From DASQFQ01 sp963722815 (GTDB lineage: Bacteria; Actinomycetota; Thermoleophilia; Solirubrobacterales; Solirubrobacteraceae): a stretch of DNA of 25,799 bases. Shown one piece after another: positions 14,923 through 22,403 of the stretch. Each line of letters opens with the position of its first letter. Position 1 is the stretch's first letter. The position numbers and the translations under genes are program-made. Location of the stretch: the NCBI GenBank assembly GCA_963722815.1, contig CAVROM010000018.1, forward strand, positions 1 to 25,799, given 5' to 3'. Below the pieces are notes generated by a model, which had not been told where the DNA came from, ran no database searches, and worked only from the letters and a program-made list of their open reading frames with translations.

Positions 14923-15076
14923 CGGCGCGCCGTGTTTGCCACGAGGGGTACCCTTAGTGGTCAGGAGTGCGGAAGGGCCCCACGAACGGGGCGACTCGGA
15001 GCTTCCGACCGGATGGATCCCGTTGGGGAGCGGGTGCTGCATGCGGCGTCTCTCAACCCGCCGCAGGGAGGTTTGT
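14923..15076 (+). other. Possible structured leader of the 61-residue membrane protein
   Basis: 154 bases between two plus-strand genes. CGGAAG (14970-14975) pairs with CTTCCG (15002-15007) and encloses GCCCC/ACGAAC/GGGGC (14977-14992). Closer to the gene two overlapping choices exist: CGGGT:ACCCG (15031-15035 with 15056-15060) or GCGGC:GCCGC (15043-15047 with 15060-15064), the latter next to the ribosome-binding site. Short GC stems can arise by chance; no known riboswitch class is recognised. Confidence 0.3.
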
Positions 15077-15262
15077 ATGTCGATCTTCGTCTGGCTCGCC
15101 GCGGGGTGGCTGGCCGTGGTCGTGCTGGGCTGGTCCTGGCTCGCGTCGGCGGCGCGCGCCGATCGCGCGCACGAGCAGCGCCGCGCGCAGCTGCGCGCCG
15201 TGCCCCAGAGCCCGAAGCCGCAGCGTCGCACGGCGCAGCGTCGCATGGTGCAGCGCCACTGA
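15077..15262 (+). CDS. Small single-pass membrane protein, unknown function
   Basis: 61 residues from ATG 15077, with GGGAGG eight bases before. One N-terminal membrane segment (IFVWLAAGWLAVVVLGWSWLA, about 3-23) is followed by a strongly basic tail (RADRAHEQRRAQLR; KPQRRTAQRRMVQRH). By the positive-inside rule the tail should be cytoplasmic and could touch membrane lipids, RNA or a protein partner. It lies 55 bases upstream of sdhA on the same strand. It has one membrane helix only and no haem-ligand His in it, so I do not call it an SDH anchor subunit, although a role in docking SdhABE to the membrane is an attractive guess. Confidence 0.7.
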   Translation: MSIFVWLAAGWLAVVVLGWSWLASAARADRAHEQRRAQLRAVPQSPKPQRRTAQRRMVQRH

Positions 15263-15303
15263 CACCCGGCTAAGCCACACGCCGACGCGGGCCGTACGAC
15301 TTA

Positions 15304-15309
15304 TAGACT
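15304..15309 (+). promoter_or_regulatory. Candidate -10 box of the sdhABE operon
   Basis: TAGACT (within TATAGACT), eight bases before ATG 15318, with no SD sequence between. Suggests a leaderless sdhA transcript. No convincing -35. Confidence 0.45.
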
Positions 15310-15317
15310 CGCCCGCC

Positions 15318-17009
15318 ATGCCCGCACACGACGTACTCATCATCGGCGCCGGACTCGCCGGCCAGCGTGCCGCGATCGCCGCTGCCGGCGCCGGGTCGTC
15401 GGTGGCCATCATGAGCAAGGTCCACCCCGTCCGCTCCCACTCCAACGCGGCCGCGGGCGGCATCAACGCCGCGCTCAACCCCGACGACTCGTGGGAGTCG
15501 CACGCGTTCGACACCGTCAAGGGCTCCGACTACCTCGGCGACCAGGACGCGATCGAGATCATGTGCCGGGAGGCTCCGGGCGAGGTCCTGTGGCTCGAGC
15601 ACCACGGCGTCACCTTCCACCGCAACCCCGAGGGCAAGCTCGGCACGCGCGCGTTCGGCGGCGCCTCCGCCGCCCGCACCTACTACATCGCCGACATCAC
15701 CGGCCAGGCGCTGCTGCACGTGCTCTACGAGCAGCTGATGAAGCACCATGAGACCGTCGACCGCTACGAGGAGTGGTTCGTCACCGCGCTCGTGCAGGAC
15801 GAGGCCGGCGAGTGCTGCGGCGCGATCGCGCGCAACATCCGCGACGGCGCGATGGAGCTGTTCGCCGCCAAGTCCGTGATCCTCGCCTCGGGCGGCGCCG
15901 GCCAGTGCTTCAAGCCGACGACCAACGCGCTGATCTGCACCGGTGACGGGATCGCCCAGGCCTACCGCATCGGCGCCCCGCTGATGGACATGGAGATGAT
16001 CCAGTACCACCCGACCACGCTGGCGGGCAACGGGATCCTCATCACCGAGGGCGCGCGCGGCGAGGGCGCGCACCTGTACAACGCCGAGGGCGAGCGCTTC
16101 ATGGAGAAGTACGCGCCTAACAAGCTCGAGCTGGCCTCGCGCGACGTCGTCTCGCGCTCCGAGCAGACCGAGATCAACGAGGGCCGCGGCTTCCCGGACG
16201 GCACCGTGGCGCTGGACATCACGCAGGTCCCGCGCAAGCGCACGCTCGAGGCGCTGCGCGAGATCGTCAACATCGGGCGCGACTTCGCCGGCGTGGACAT
16301 CACGCGCGAGCCGATCCACATCAAGCCCGGCTGCCACTACATCATGGGCGGCGTCAAGGCCGGCGTGTGGGGCGAAACGTCGATCCCCGGCCTCTACGCG
16401 GCCGGCGAGGTCGCCTGCGTGTCCGTCCACGGCGGCAACCGCCTGGGCGCCAATTCGCTGCTCGACACGCTGATCTTCGGCCGTCGCTCGGGCGAGCACG
16501 CCGCCGAGCGCGCCGCGGGGATGGCGATGCCCTCCCCCGCCGGGAGCGGCCTGGCCGCCGAGCAGAAGATGATCGACCAGATCCTCGGGCGCGGGAAGGA
16601 CGGCGGCCGCCGGATCTCCGAGATCAAGGACGAGCTCGGCACGATGATGAACGAGAAGGTCGCAGTGTTCCGCGACGAGGCGGGGCTCACCGAGGCGATG
16701 GAGATCGTCCAGCGCCTCAAGGAGGAGAGCCGCTCCGCCTACGTCGACGACCGCGGCACGGTCTTCAACCAGGACGTGCTGGGGGCGATCGAGCTCGGCT
16801 ACATGCTCGACTGCGCCGAGGCGATCGTGCTGGGCGCGCTCGAGCGCAAGGAGTCCCGCGGCGCGCAGTTCCGGCTCGACTATCCGGAGCGCAACGACGA
16901 CGAGTGGCTCAAGCACATCACCATCTCGATGAACGGCGGGGACGCGCCGAAGGTCGACTACGCTCCCGTAACCATGACCCAGTGGGAGCCCCAGGAGCGG
17001 ACCTACTAG
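15318..17009 (+). CDS. sdhA: Succinate dehydrogenase/fumarate reductase flavoprotein subunit
   Basis: 563 residues from ATG 15318. FAD-binding motif DVLIIGAGLAGQRAA at the N-terminus. VRSHSNAAAGGINAAL contains the His that normally carries covalent FAD. The capping and catalytic regions read IQYHPTTLAGNGILITEGARGEG and YNAEGERFMEKYAP. IHIKPGCHYIMGGVKAG and GLYAAGEVACVSVHGGNRLGANSLLD complete the dicarboxylate/FAD site. The C-terminal helical domain runs to TQWEPQERTY. Oxidises succinate to fumarate or the reverse, feeding electrons to the SdhB iron-sulfur subunit. No twin-arginine signal is present, so it should face the cytoplasm. It is followed after 31 bases by sdhB. The sequence alone does not decide between oxidation and fumarate reduction. 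Confidence 0.96.
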   Translation: MPAHDVLIIGAGLAGQRAAIAAAGAGSSVAIMSKVHPVRSHSNAAAGGINAALNPDDSWESHAFDTVKGSDYLGDQDAIEIMCREAPGEVLWLEHHGVTFHRNPEGKLGTRAFGGASAARTYYIADITGQALLHVLYEQLMKHHETVDRYEEWFVTALVQDEAGECCGAIARNIRDGAMELFAAKSVILASGGAGQCFKPTTNALICTGDGIAQAYRIGAPLMDMEMIQYHPTTLAGNGILITEGARGEGAHLYNAEGERFMEKYAPNKLELASRDVVSRSEQTEINEGRGFPDGTVALDITQVPRKRTLEALREIVNIGRDFAGVDITREPIHIKPGCHYIMGGVKAGVWGETSIPGLYAAGEVACVSVHGGNRLGANSLLDTLIFGRRSGEHAAERAAGMAMPSPAGSGLAAEQKMIDQILGRGKDGGRRISEIKDELGTMMNEKVAVFRDEAGLTEAMEIVQRLKEESRSAYVDDRGTVFNQDVLGAIELGYMLDCAEAIVLGALERKESRGAQFRLDYPERNDDEWLKHITISMNGGDAPKVDYAPVTMTQWEPQERTY

Positions 17010-17040
17010 TGGCCCCTCCGGCACACCCGAGGAACCACTG

Positions 17041-18138
17041 ATGCCCGAGTACACGCTCAAGCTGCGCCGCTACCTGCCCGAGTCCGGCGAGGCGCCGTAC
17101 TGGGAGGAGTTCAAGATCGACCTCGACGGCACGCGCTCCGTGCTCGACGGGATCCTCCAGGCCAAGGACCGCGACGACGGCTCGATCGGCATCCGCTGCT
17201 CCTGCCGCGCGGCGATCTGCGGCTCCTGCGGCGTGCGCGTCAACGGCCGCCCGACGCTCGCCTGCCACACCCACCTCGACAAGGCCGCCGAGGCGTCGTC
17301 CGACGGCACGATCCAGGTCGAGCCGATGGGCAACATGCCGGTGATCAAGGACCTGATCGTCGACATGGACGCCGTCCACTGGAAGAAGATGCGGCGCGTC
17401 ACGCCGTGGCTGATCCCCGACGGCGACCCGCCGGAGCGCGAGTACATCGTGCCCGCCGAGTCGATGATCGACATCACGCAGACGATGGCCTGCATCCAGT
17501 GCGGCGCCTGCGTGTCGGACTGCCTGTCGATGGAGGTCGACCCGCTGTTCGTCGGCCCGGCCGCGCTCGCCAAGGCCTACCGCTTCGTCGGCGACCCGCG
17601 CGACGGCCAGCACGAGCAGCGCCTGAAGGACCTCTCCGAGGATCCGCACGGCATCTACGACTGCACGCACTGCTTCAACTGCATCGAGGCGTGCCCCAAG
17701 GGCGTCGCGCCGATGAGCCAGATCATGCGGCTGCGGCGGATCGCGACGGCCGACCACGGGATCAACGACCGCAACAACGGCTACCGCCACGAGCACGCGT
17801 TCGTCGACAACATCGAGCGGAACGGGATCCTCCACGAGGCCGACCTGCTCCCCGACTCCTACGGCGGCAAGTTCCACCCGCGCGCCGTGCCCGAGCTCGT
17901 GCGCTCGCTGCCCTCGATCCTGAAGGCGCTCCGGACCGGCAAGGTGACGCCCAAGAAGGCCCTGCTGCACCAGCACAAGGCGCCCAAGGAGGTCCGCCGG
18001 ATCTTCGACCACGTCCACGACAAGGACGAGCGCTACGAGCTCAACCTCTACGTGGTGGGCGAGGAAGAGGAGCCCGAGCCCGACGACAGCAGCGCCGCGG
18101 GCAGCCACCTGCCCGCTGAGAGGAGCCCGAACACGTGA
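17041..18138 (+). CDS. sdhB: Succinate dehydrogenase/fumarate reductase iron-sulfur subunit
   Basis: 365 residues, about 120 longer than classical SdhB (about 240). ATG 17041 has a GAGGA site. The N-terminal ferredoxin domain holds the 2Fe-2S ligands C55, C60, C63 and C75 (CRAAICGSCG). The C-terminal domain has two Cys clusters: CIQCGACVSDC (151-161) and CTHCFNCIEACPKG (208-218). This arrangement is that of iron-sulfur subunits that pass electrons to an HdrB-like partner. Beyond residue 225 there is a 140-residue extension (RRIATADHGINDRNNGY through EVRRIFDHVHDKDERYE and an acidic Glu/Pro tail). Its stop overlaps the next GTG by four bases (GTGA), so SdhB and SdhE are made together. Confidence 0.94.
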   Translation: MPEYTLKLRRYLPESGEAPYWEEFKIDLDGTRSVLDGILQAKDRDDGSIGIRCSCRAAICGSCGVRVNGRPTLACHTHLDKAAEASSDGTIQVEPMGNMPVIKDLIVDMDAVHWKKMRRVTPWLIPDGDPPEREYIVPAESMIDITQTMACIQCGACVSDCLSMEVDPLFVGPAALAKAYRFVGDPRDGQHEQRLKDLSEDPHGIYDCTHCFNCIEACPKGVAPMSQIMRLRRIATADHGINDRNNGYRHEHAFVDNIERNGILHEADLLPDSYGGKFHPRAVPELVRSLPSILKALRTGKVTPKKALLHQHKAPKEVRRIFDHVHDKDERYELNLYVVGEEEEPEPDDSSAAGSHLPAERSPNT

Positions 18139-19061
18139 AGGTCGCATACTGGCCCGGCTGCGTGAGCCGCGGGTTCACGCCGGAGCTGCACGGCTCGATG
18201 GCGCAGGTCGCCCCGCTGCTCGACATCGAGCTCGTCGCGCTCGACCGCGCCTCGTGCTGCGGCGCGGGCGTGATCGCGGAGCACAACCAGGAGCTCGCCG
18301 ACACGCTCAACGCGCGCACGTTCGCGCTCGCGCAGAAGGAGATGGCCGAGGGCGCCGAGCTGATGATGAACATCTGCTCGACCTGCCAGGGCGCGCAGAC
18401 CGAGTGCCAGGAGCGGCTCGACGGCAACTCCGAGTACCGCGAGCGCATCAACGAGACGCTGGCGCCGGAGGGGCTGAGCTACGAGCGCGGCATCTCGAAC
18501 AAGAACTTCCTCTGGCTGATGGTCGAGGAGATCGGCCTCGACGCGATCAAGGCGAAGGTCAAGCGCCCGCTGACCGACCTGCGGGTCGGCCCGTTCTACG
18601 GCTGCTACATCGTCCGCCCCACCGAGCGCCTCGGCATCGGGCGCGACAACCCGCGCGACCGCTACCTGCAGATGGTGATCGAGGCGCTCGGCGGCACCGT
18701 CGTCGACTACGCCGGCCAGTACAAGTGCTGCGGCTTCCCGATCATCACCATGAACCGCGAGGCGTCCTTGAAGCAGGCGGGCCGGCACCTCGGCGACGCG
18801 ATCGACGCCGACGCCGACTGCCTCGTCACGCCGTGCCCGCTGTGCCACCTGAACCTGGATCTGCAGCAACCGGGCGCCGAGAAGGTCGTGGGCCGCGACC
18901 TCGGGATGCCGGTGCTCCACCTGCCGCAGCTCGTCGGCCTCGCCCTCGGGCTCGAGCCGAAGGAGCTCGGCATGACCAAGCACGTGGTCAAGCCCACGTC
19001 GGTGATCGACTGGTCGACCTCCGTGGTCGCCGGGGTCGGCGACGGCGAGGGCGGCTGGTAG
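18135..19061 (+). CDS. sdhE: HdrB-like CCG-domain subunit (SdhE) of the succinate:quinone oxidoreductase
   Basis: 308 residues from GTG 18135. Two tandem CCG modules: C9, CCG 41-43 and CSTC 81-84; then C157, CCG 198-200 and CPLC 234-237. In heterodisulfide reductase HdrB such modules bind non-cubane 4Fe-4S clusters. In type-E succinate dehydrogenases and in methylmenaquinol:fumarate reductase the homologous SdhE/MfrE subunit replaces the haem-b membrane anchors. No membrane helix is seen in it. Operon order sdhA-sdhB-sdhE and translational overlap with sdhB support this role. It should pass electrons between SdhB and quinone at the membrane surface. The unrelated flavinylation factor also called SdhE should not be confused with it. 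Confidence 0.9.
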   Translation: MKVAYWPGCVSRGFTPELHGSMAQVAPLLDIELVALDRASCCGAGVIAEHNQELADTLNARTFALAQKEMAEGAELMMNICSTCQGAQTECQERLDGNSEYRERINETLAPEGLSYERGISNKNFLWLMVEEIGLDAIKAKVKRPLTDLRVGPFYGCYIVRPTERLGIGRDNPRDRYLQMVIEALGGTVVDYAGQYKCCGFPIITMNREASLKQAGRHLGDAIDADADCLVTPCPLCHLNLDLQQPGAEKVVGRDLGMPVLHLPQLVGLALGLEPKELGMTKHVVKPTSVIDWSTSVVAGVGDGEGGW

Positions 19062-19066
19062 CTCAA

Positions 19067-19184
19067 GTCAACTGCGGCATTGAGGAGGCGGGTTCACGAG
19101 CACGAGTGTCATCTCAGGGTCGGTATGCGACCTTGAGCTGACATTCGTGGCCACCGCGGCGGTTCGAACCCAGCCGCAGTTGAC
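19067..19184. repeat. Nested imperfect inverted repeat between sdhE and asd
   Basis: Fills almost the whole gap between two convergent stops (19061 and 19190). Outer arms GTCAACTGCGGC (19067-19078) and GCCGCAGTTGAC (19173-19184) match 12/12. Middle arms GGGTTC (19090-19095) and GAACCC (19166-19171) match 6/6. The inner arms 19101-19122 and 19128-19149 match 19/22 around a five-base loop; two of the three differences would be G-U pairs in RNA. Could be a bidirectional terminator or a small palindromic (MITE/REP-like) element. Confidence 0.75.
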
Positions 19185-19189
19185 GTTCG

Positions 19190-20200
19190 TCAGGCCGCCG
19201 CGCGTGTGCCGACGAGCCCGCGGGTGTGGAGCAGCTCGGCGAGCTGGACGGCGTTCGTCGCCGCGCCCTTGCGCAGGTTGTCGGAGACGACCCACATCTG
19301 CAGGCCGCGCTCGTGTGACGGGTCGCGGCGCAGGCGGCCGACGAAGACGTCGTCGTGGCCGGCCGAGCCGGCGGCCGTCGGGTACGGGTCGACGAGCGTG
19401 AGGCCGGGCATCTGCTCGAGCAGCGCTCGCGCCTCCTCGACCTCGAGCGGCTCGCGGGTCTGGAGGTTGACCGACTCCGAGTGGGAGTAGGTGACGGGGA
19501 CGCGCGCGCAGGTGACCGAGATCGCGATCGACTCGTCGCCGAGGATCTTGCGCGTCTCGAACATCATCTTGCGCTCTTCGTCGGTGTGGTCGTCGCCGTC
19601 GGCGAAGTTGCCGGCGCCGCCGTGGACGTTGAACGCGATCGTCTCGCGGTAGATCTCCGGGGCGGGCGGCTCCATGCCGTGCAGGAGCGCGTGGGTCTGG
19701 CTCTCCAGCTCCTCGACCGCCGCGACCCCCGTGCCGGAGACCGACTGGTAGGTCGAGACGATCAGGCGCTCGATGCCGGCCGCGTCGTGGATCGGTTTCA
19801 GCGCGACCATCAGCTGCATCGTCGAGCAGTTGGGGTTGGCGATGATGCCCTTGTGGTTGTCGAGCGCCTCGGGGTTGACCTCGGCGACGACGAGCGGGAT
19901 CTCTGGGTCGCGGCGGAAGGCGGAGGAGTTGTCGACGACCACGCAGCCGGCGGCGGCGAAGCGCGGCGCCCATTCGCGCGAGGTGGTCGCGCCGGCGGAG
20001 AAGACCGCGATGTCGAAGCCCTGGATCGCCTCCTCGGTGAGGGCCTGGACGATCAGCCCGCCCTCGAGCTCGCGGCCGGCCGAGCGCTCGGAGGCGAAGG
20101 GCACGAGCTCGCCGATCGGCAGCGCGCTCTCGCGCAGCTTCTCGAGCATCACGGTGCCCACGGCGCCGGTGGCGCCCACGACGGCGACGCGCAGGCTCAT
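19190..20200 (-). CDS. asd: Aspartate-semialdehyde dehydrogenase
   Basis: 336 residues from ATG 20200. NADPH-dependent reduction of aspartyl phosphate to aspartate semialdehyde, the branch point for lysine/diaminopimelate, threonine and methionine. The N-terminal motif is VAVVGATGAVGTVMLEKL. The catalytic Cys lies in IANPNCSTMQL. STYQSVSGTGVAAVEEL follows. The C-terminal region has the active-site His/Arg stretch TCARVPVTYSHSESV. DNLRKGAATNAVQLAELL is the usual end. The start overlaps the lysC stop by four bases (ATGA), so kinase and dehydrogenase are produced together. This is the last gene of the minus-strand block, and its stop is five bases from the nested inverted repeat. Confidence 0.97.
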   Translation of the reverse strand: MSLRVAVVGATGAVGTVMLEKLRESALPIGELVPFASERSAGRELEGGLIVQALTEEAIQGFDIAVFSAGATTSREWAPRFAAAGCVVVDNSSAFRRDPEIPLVVAEVNPEALDNHKGIIANPNCSTMQLMVALKPIHDAAGIERLIVSTYQSVSGTGVAAVEELESQTHALLHGMEPPAPEIYRETIAFNVHGGAGNFADGDDHTDEERKMMFETRKILGDESIAISVTCARVPVTYSHSESVNLQTREPLEVEEARALLEQMPGLTLVDPYPTAAGSAGHDDVFVGRLRRDPSHERGLQMWVVSDNLRKGAATNAVQLAELLHTRGLVGTRAAA

Positions 20201-21453
20201 GGCCTGAAGGGGTGCTCGGGGCGGACGTCGTCGGCGCCGAGCTCGAACGCCTGGTGCAGGGCGCGCACGGCCTGCGGGACGCGGTCGGCGGAGACGACAC
20301 AGGAGATCTTGATCGGGGAGGTGGAGATCATCTCGATGTTGATTGCCTCGTTGCCGAGGGTGGCGAACACCTTCGCGGCGACGCCGGGGTGCGACTTCAT
20401 TCCCGCGCCCACGACCGACACCTTCCCCATCGTCGGATCCTCGGCGACCCTGAAGATGCCGACGTCGGAGACGACCGGGTCGAGCGCCTGGCGGGCGGTC
20501 GGGAGATCGGCGCGCGGGACCGTGAAGCTCATGTCGGCTGACGCGCCCTCGGACTCCGGCTCGTTCTGGATGATCATGTCGACGTTGACGTTCGCGTCGG
20601 CGAGCGCGGTGAAGATGCGGCCCGCGACGCCCGGGCTGTCCGGGACGCCGAGGAGCGTCATGCGCGCCTCGTCGGTGGAGTGGGTGACGGCGGTGATCAG
20701 TGGTCGTTCCATGGTCTCTTCCTCGCCGACGACAAAGGTACCGGGGTCCTCGCTGAAGCTCGATCGGCAATGGATACGGACGCCGTGCGTCCTGGCGTAT
20801 TCCACGCTGCGCAGCTGGAGCACGCGGGCGCCGGAGGCGGCCATCTCGAGCATCTCCTCGAAGCTGACGACCGGGAGCTTGCGCGCGTCGGGGACGATCC
20901 GCGGGTCGGCGCTGAACACGCCCGCCACGTCGGTGTAGATCTCGCACACCTCGGCGTCCATCGCGGCCGCGAGGGCGACCGCGGTCGTGTCCGAGCCGCC
21001 GCGGCCAAGGGTGGTGACGTCCTTGGCGGTGCTGACGCCCTGGAAGCCGGCGACGAGCACGATCTGCTCGGCGTCGAGCGCCTCGCGGATGCGGTTGGCG
21101 CGGACGTCGAGGATGCGGGCCTTGGTGTGGGACGTGTCGGTGACGATGCCGGCCTGGGAGCCCGTGAGCGAGATCGCCTTGTGGCCGAGGTCGTTGATCG
21201 CCATCGCGGCCAGCGCGCACGACATGCGCTCCCCCGTGGAGAGCAGCATGTCCATCTCGCGCGGGTCGGGGGTCGGGCTGACCTCCTCGGCCATGGCGAC
21301 GAGCTCGTCGGTCATCGAGCCGCGGGCCGACAGCACCGCCACCACGTGGTGCCCCTGCTCGCGGGCGCGGACGATCCGCCGGGCGGCGCGCTTGAGGCGC
21401 TCGGCGTCGGCGACCGAGGTGCCGCCGAACTTCATGACGACCGTGCTGTTCAC
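20197..21453 (-). CDS. lysC: Aspartate kinase
   Basis: 418 residues. The kinase domain begins VVMKFGGTSVADAERL (ATP/aspartate site) and contains LSTGERMSCALAAMAI and VTTLGRGGSDTTAVALAAA. Two ACT regulatory domains cover about 265-410 (TLLGVPDSPGVAGRIFTALADANVNVDMI; VSVVGAGMKSHPGVAAKVFATLGNEAINIEMI), the site of feedback inhibition by lysine and/or threonine in this family. Start GTG 21453 overlaps the recR stop (GTGA). ATG 21435, right before KFGGTSV, is an alternative. Some actinobacterial aspartokinases also make a short ACT-only subunit from an internal start; whether this one does is unknown. Confidence 0.96.
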   Translation of the reverse strand: MNSTVVMKFGGTSVADAERLKRAARRIVRAREQGHHVVAVLSARGSMTDELVAMAEEVSPTPDPREMDMLLSTGERMSCALAAMAINDLGHKAISLTGSQAGIVTDTSHTKARILDVRANRIREALDAEQIVLVAGFQGVSTAKDVTTLGRGGSDTTAVALAAAMDAEVCEIYTDVAGVFSADPRIVPDARKLPVVSFEEMLEMAASGARVLQLRSVEYARTHGVRIHCRSSFSEDPGTFVVGEEETMERPLITAVTHSTDEARMTLLGVPDSPGVAGRIFTALADANVNVDMIIQNEPESEGASADMSFTVPRADLPTARQALDPVVSDVGIFRVAEDPTMGKVSVVGAGMKSHPGVAAKVFATLGNEAINIEMISTSPIKISCVVSADRVPQAVRALHQAFELGADDVRPEHPFRP

Positions 21454-22049
21454 AGCGCTCTCCGGCCTGCGAGGGCTCGGCCGAGCGTCACCTCGTCGGC
21501 GTACTCGAGGTCGCCGCCGACCGGGAGGCCGGAGGCGAGGCGGGTGACCGCGACGTCGGGCGCGCGGTGGCGGAGGCCGTCCGCGATGTGCAGCGCGGTT
21601 GCCTCGCCGGTGGTGGTCGGGTTGGTGGCGAGCACGACCTCCTGGACCTCCCCGGTCTCGACGCGCGCGTAGAGCTGGGCGATCTTGAGGTCGTCGGGCT
21701 CGACGCCGTCGATCGGCGAGAGCGCGCCGCCGAGCACGTGGTAGCGGCCGCGGTACTCGTGGGTGCGCTCGACGGGGATGACGTCGCCGGGCTCCTCCAC
21801 GACGCAGATCAGGGTGGGGTCGCGGCGCTCGTCCTGGCAGATCGCGCAGAGCGGGCCCTCGGCGAGGTTGAAGCAGACCTCGCAGAGGCTGATCTTCTCC
21901 TTGACGTCGCGGATCGCCTCGGCGAGCGCGTTCGCGTCCTCCGCCGAGGTGCGGAGGATGTGGAACGCGAGCCGCTGCGCGGTGCGGTTGCCGATGCCGG
22001 GCAGCTTGCCCAGCTCGGTGACGAGCCGCTGGAGAGGGGGAGCCAGCAA
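21450..22049 (-). CDS. recR: Recombination protein RecR
   Basis: 199 residues, the normal length. Acts with RecF/RecO to load RecA on gapped DNA. The N-terminal helix-hairpin-helix is VTELGKLPGIGNRTAQRLAFHIL. The zinc finger CEVCFNLAEGPLCAIC has four Cys. The Toprim domain follows (ICVVEEPGDVIPVERT; EVVLATNPTTTGEATALHIADGL), and the Walker-like C-terminus has TRLASGLPVGGDLEYADEVTLGRAL. The start is TTG 22049, six bases after the ybaB stop, with no strong SD; it gives the canonical N-terminus, and coupling to ybaB is likely. It overlaps lysC at its end. Confidence 0.97.
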   Translation of the reverse strand: MLAPPLQRLVTELGKLPGIGNRTAQRLAFHILRTSAEDANALAEAIRDVKEKISLCEVCFNLAEGPLCAICQDERRDPTLICVVEEPGDVIPVERTHEYRGRYHVLGGALSPIDGVEPDDLKIAQLYARVETGEVQEVVLATNPTTTGEATALHIADGLRHRAPDVAVTRLASGLPVGGDLEYADEVTLGRALAGRRAL

Positions 22050-22055
22050 GGCGGG

Positions 22056-22403
22056 TTAGAGGCCGGGCAAGCCCAGGCCGCCGAGGCCGCCGCCCGGGCC
22101 GCCGAGGCCGCCGGTCGCAGCGCCCATCTTGTCGGCGGCGAGCTCCTGCGCGGAGCGCAGCGCCTCGTTGACCGCGGCCAGGACCGTGTCCTGCAGCATC
22201 TCGACGTCCTCGGGGTCGACGGCGTCGGGATCGATCGTGATCGACTCGATGTGCAGCTCGCCGGTGGCGACGACCTTGACCATCCCGCCGCCCGCGGACG
22301 CCTCGACCCGCTCGTCCTTCAGCGACTCCTGCGCGGCCATCATCTCCTGCTGCATCTTCTGGACCTGCTGGAGCATCTTCTGCATGTTGGGCTGGGGCGG
22401 CAT
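22056..22403 (-). CDS. YbaB/EbfC nucleoid-associated protein
   Basis: 115 residues from ATG 22403. The helical N-terminus PNMQKMLQQVQKMQQEMMAAQE and the core VEASAGGGMVKVVATGELHIESITIDPDAVDPEDVEMLQDTVLAAVNEAL match the YbaB family, which binds DNA as a dimer. The C-terminal tail is Gly/Leu-rich (ATGGLGGPGGGLGGLGLPGL-like), as often seen in actinobacteria. The dnaX stop and this ATG share one base (TGATG). Position between dnaX and recR is conserved across many bacteria. Confidence 0.95.
   Translation of the reverse strand: MPPQPNMQKMLQQVQKMQQEMMAAQESLKDERVEASAGGGMVKVVATGELHIESITIDPDAVDPEDVEMLQDTVLAAVNEALRSAQELAADKMGAATGGLGGPGGGLGGLGLPGL

Noticed and set aside
15077..15262. 61-residue protein as SdhC or SdhD anchor
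   Set aside because: Only one membrane helix and no haem-ligand histidine; classical anchors have three or more helices.
19155..19185. GGTTCGAACCC resembling a tRNA T-loop
   Set aside because: No acceptor or anticodon arms around it; the bases are explained by the nested inverted repeat.
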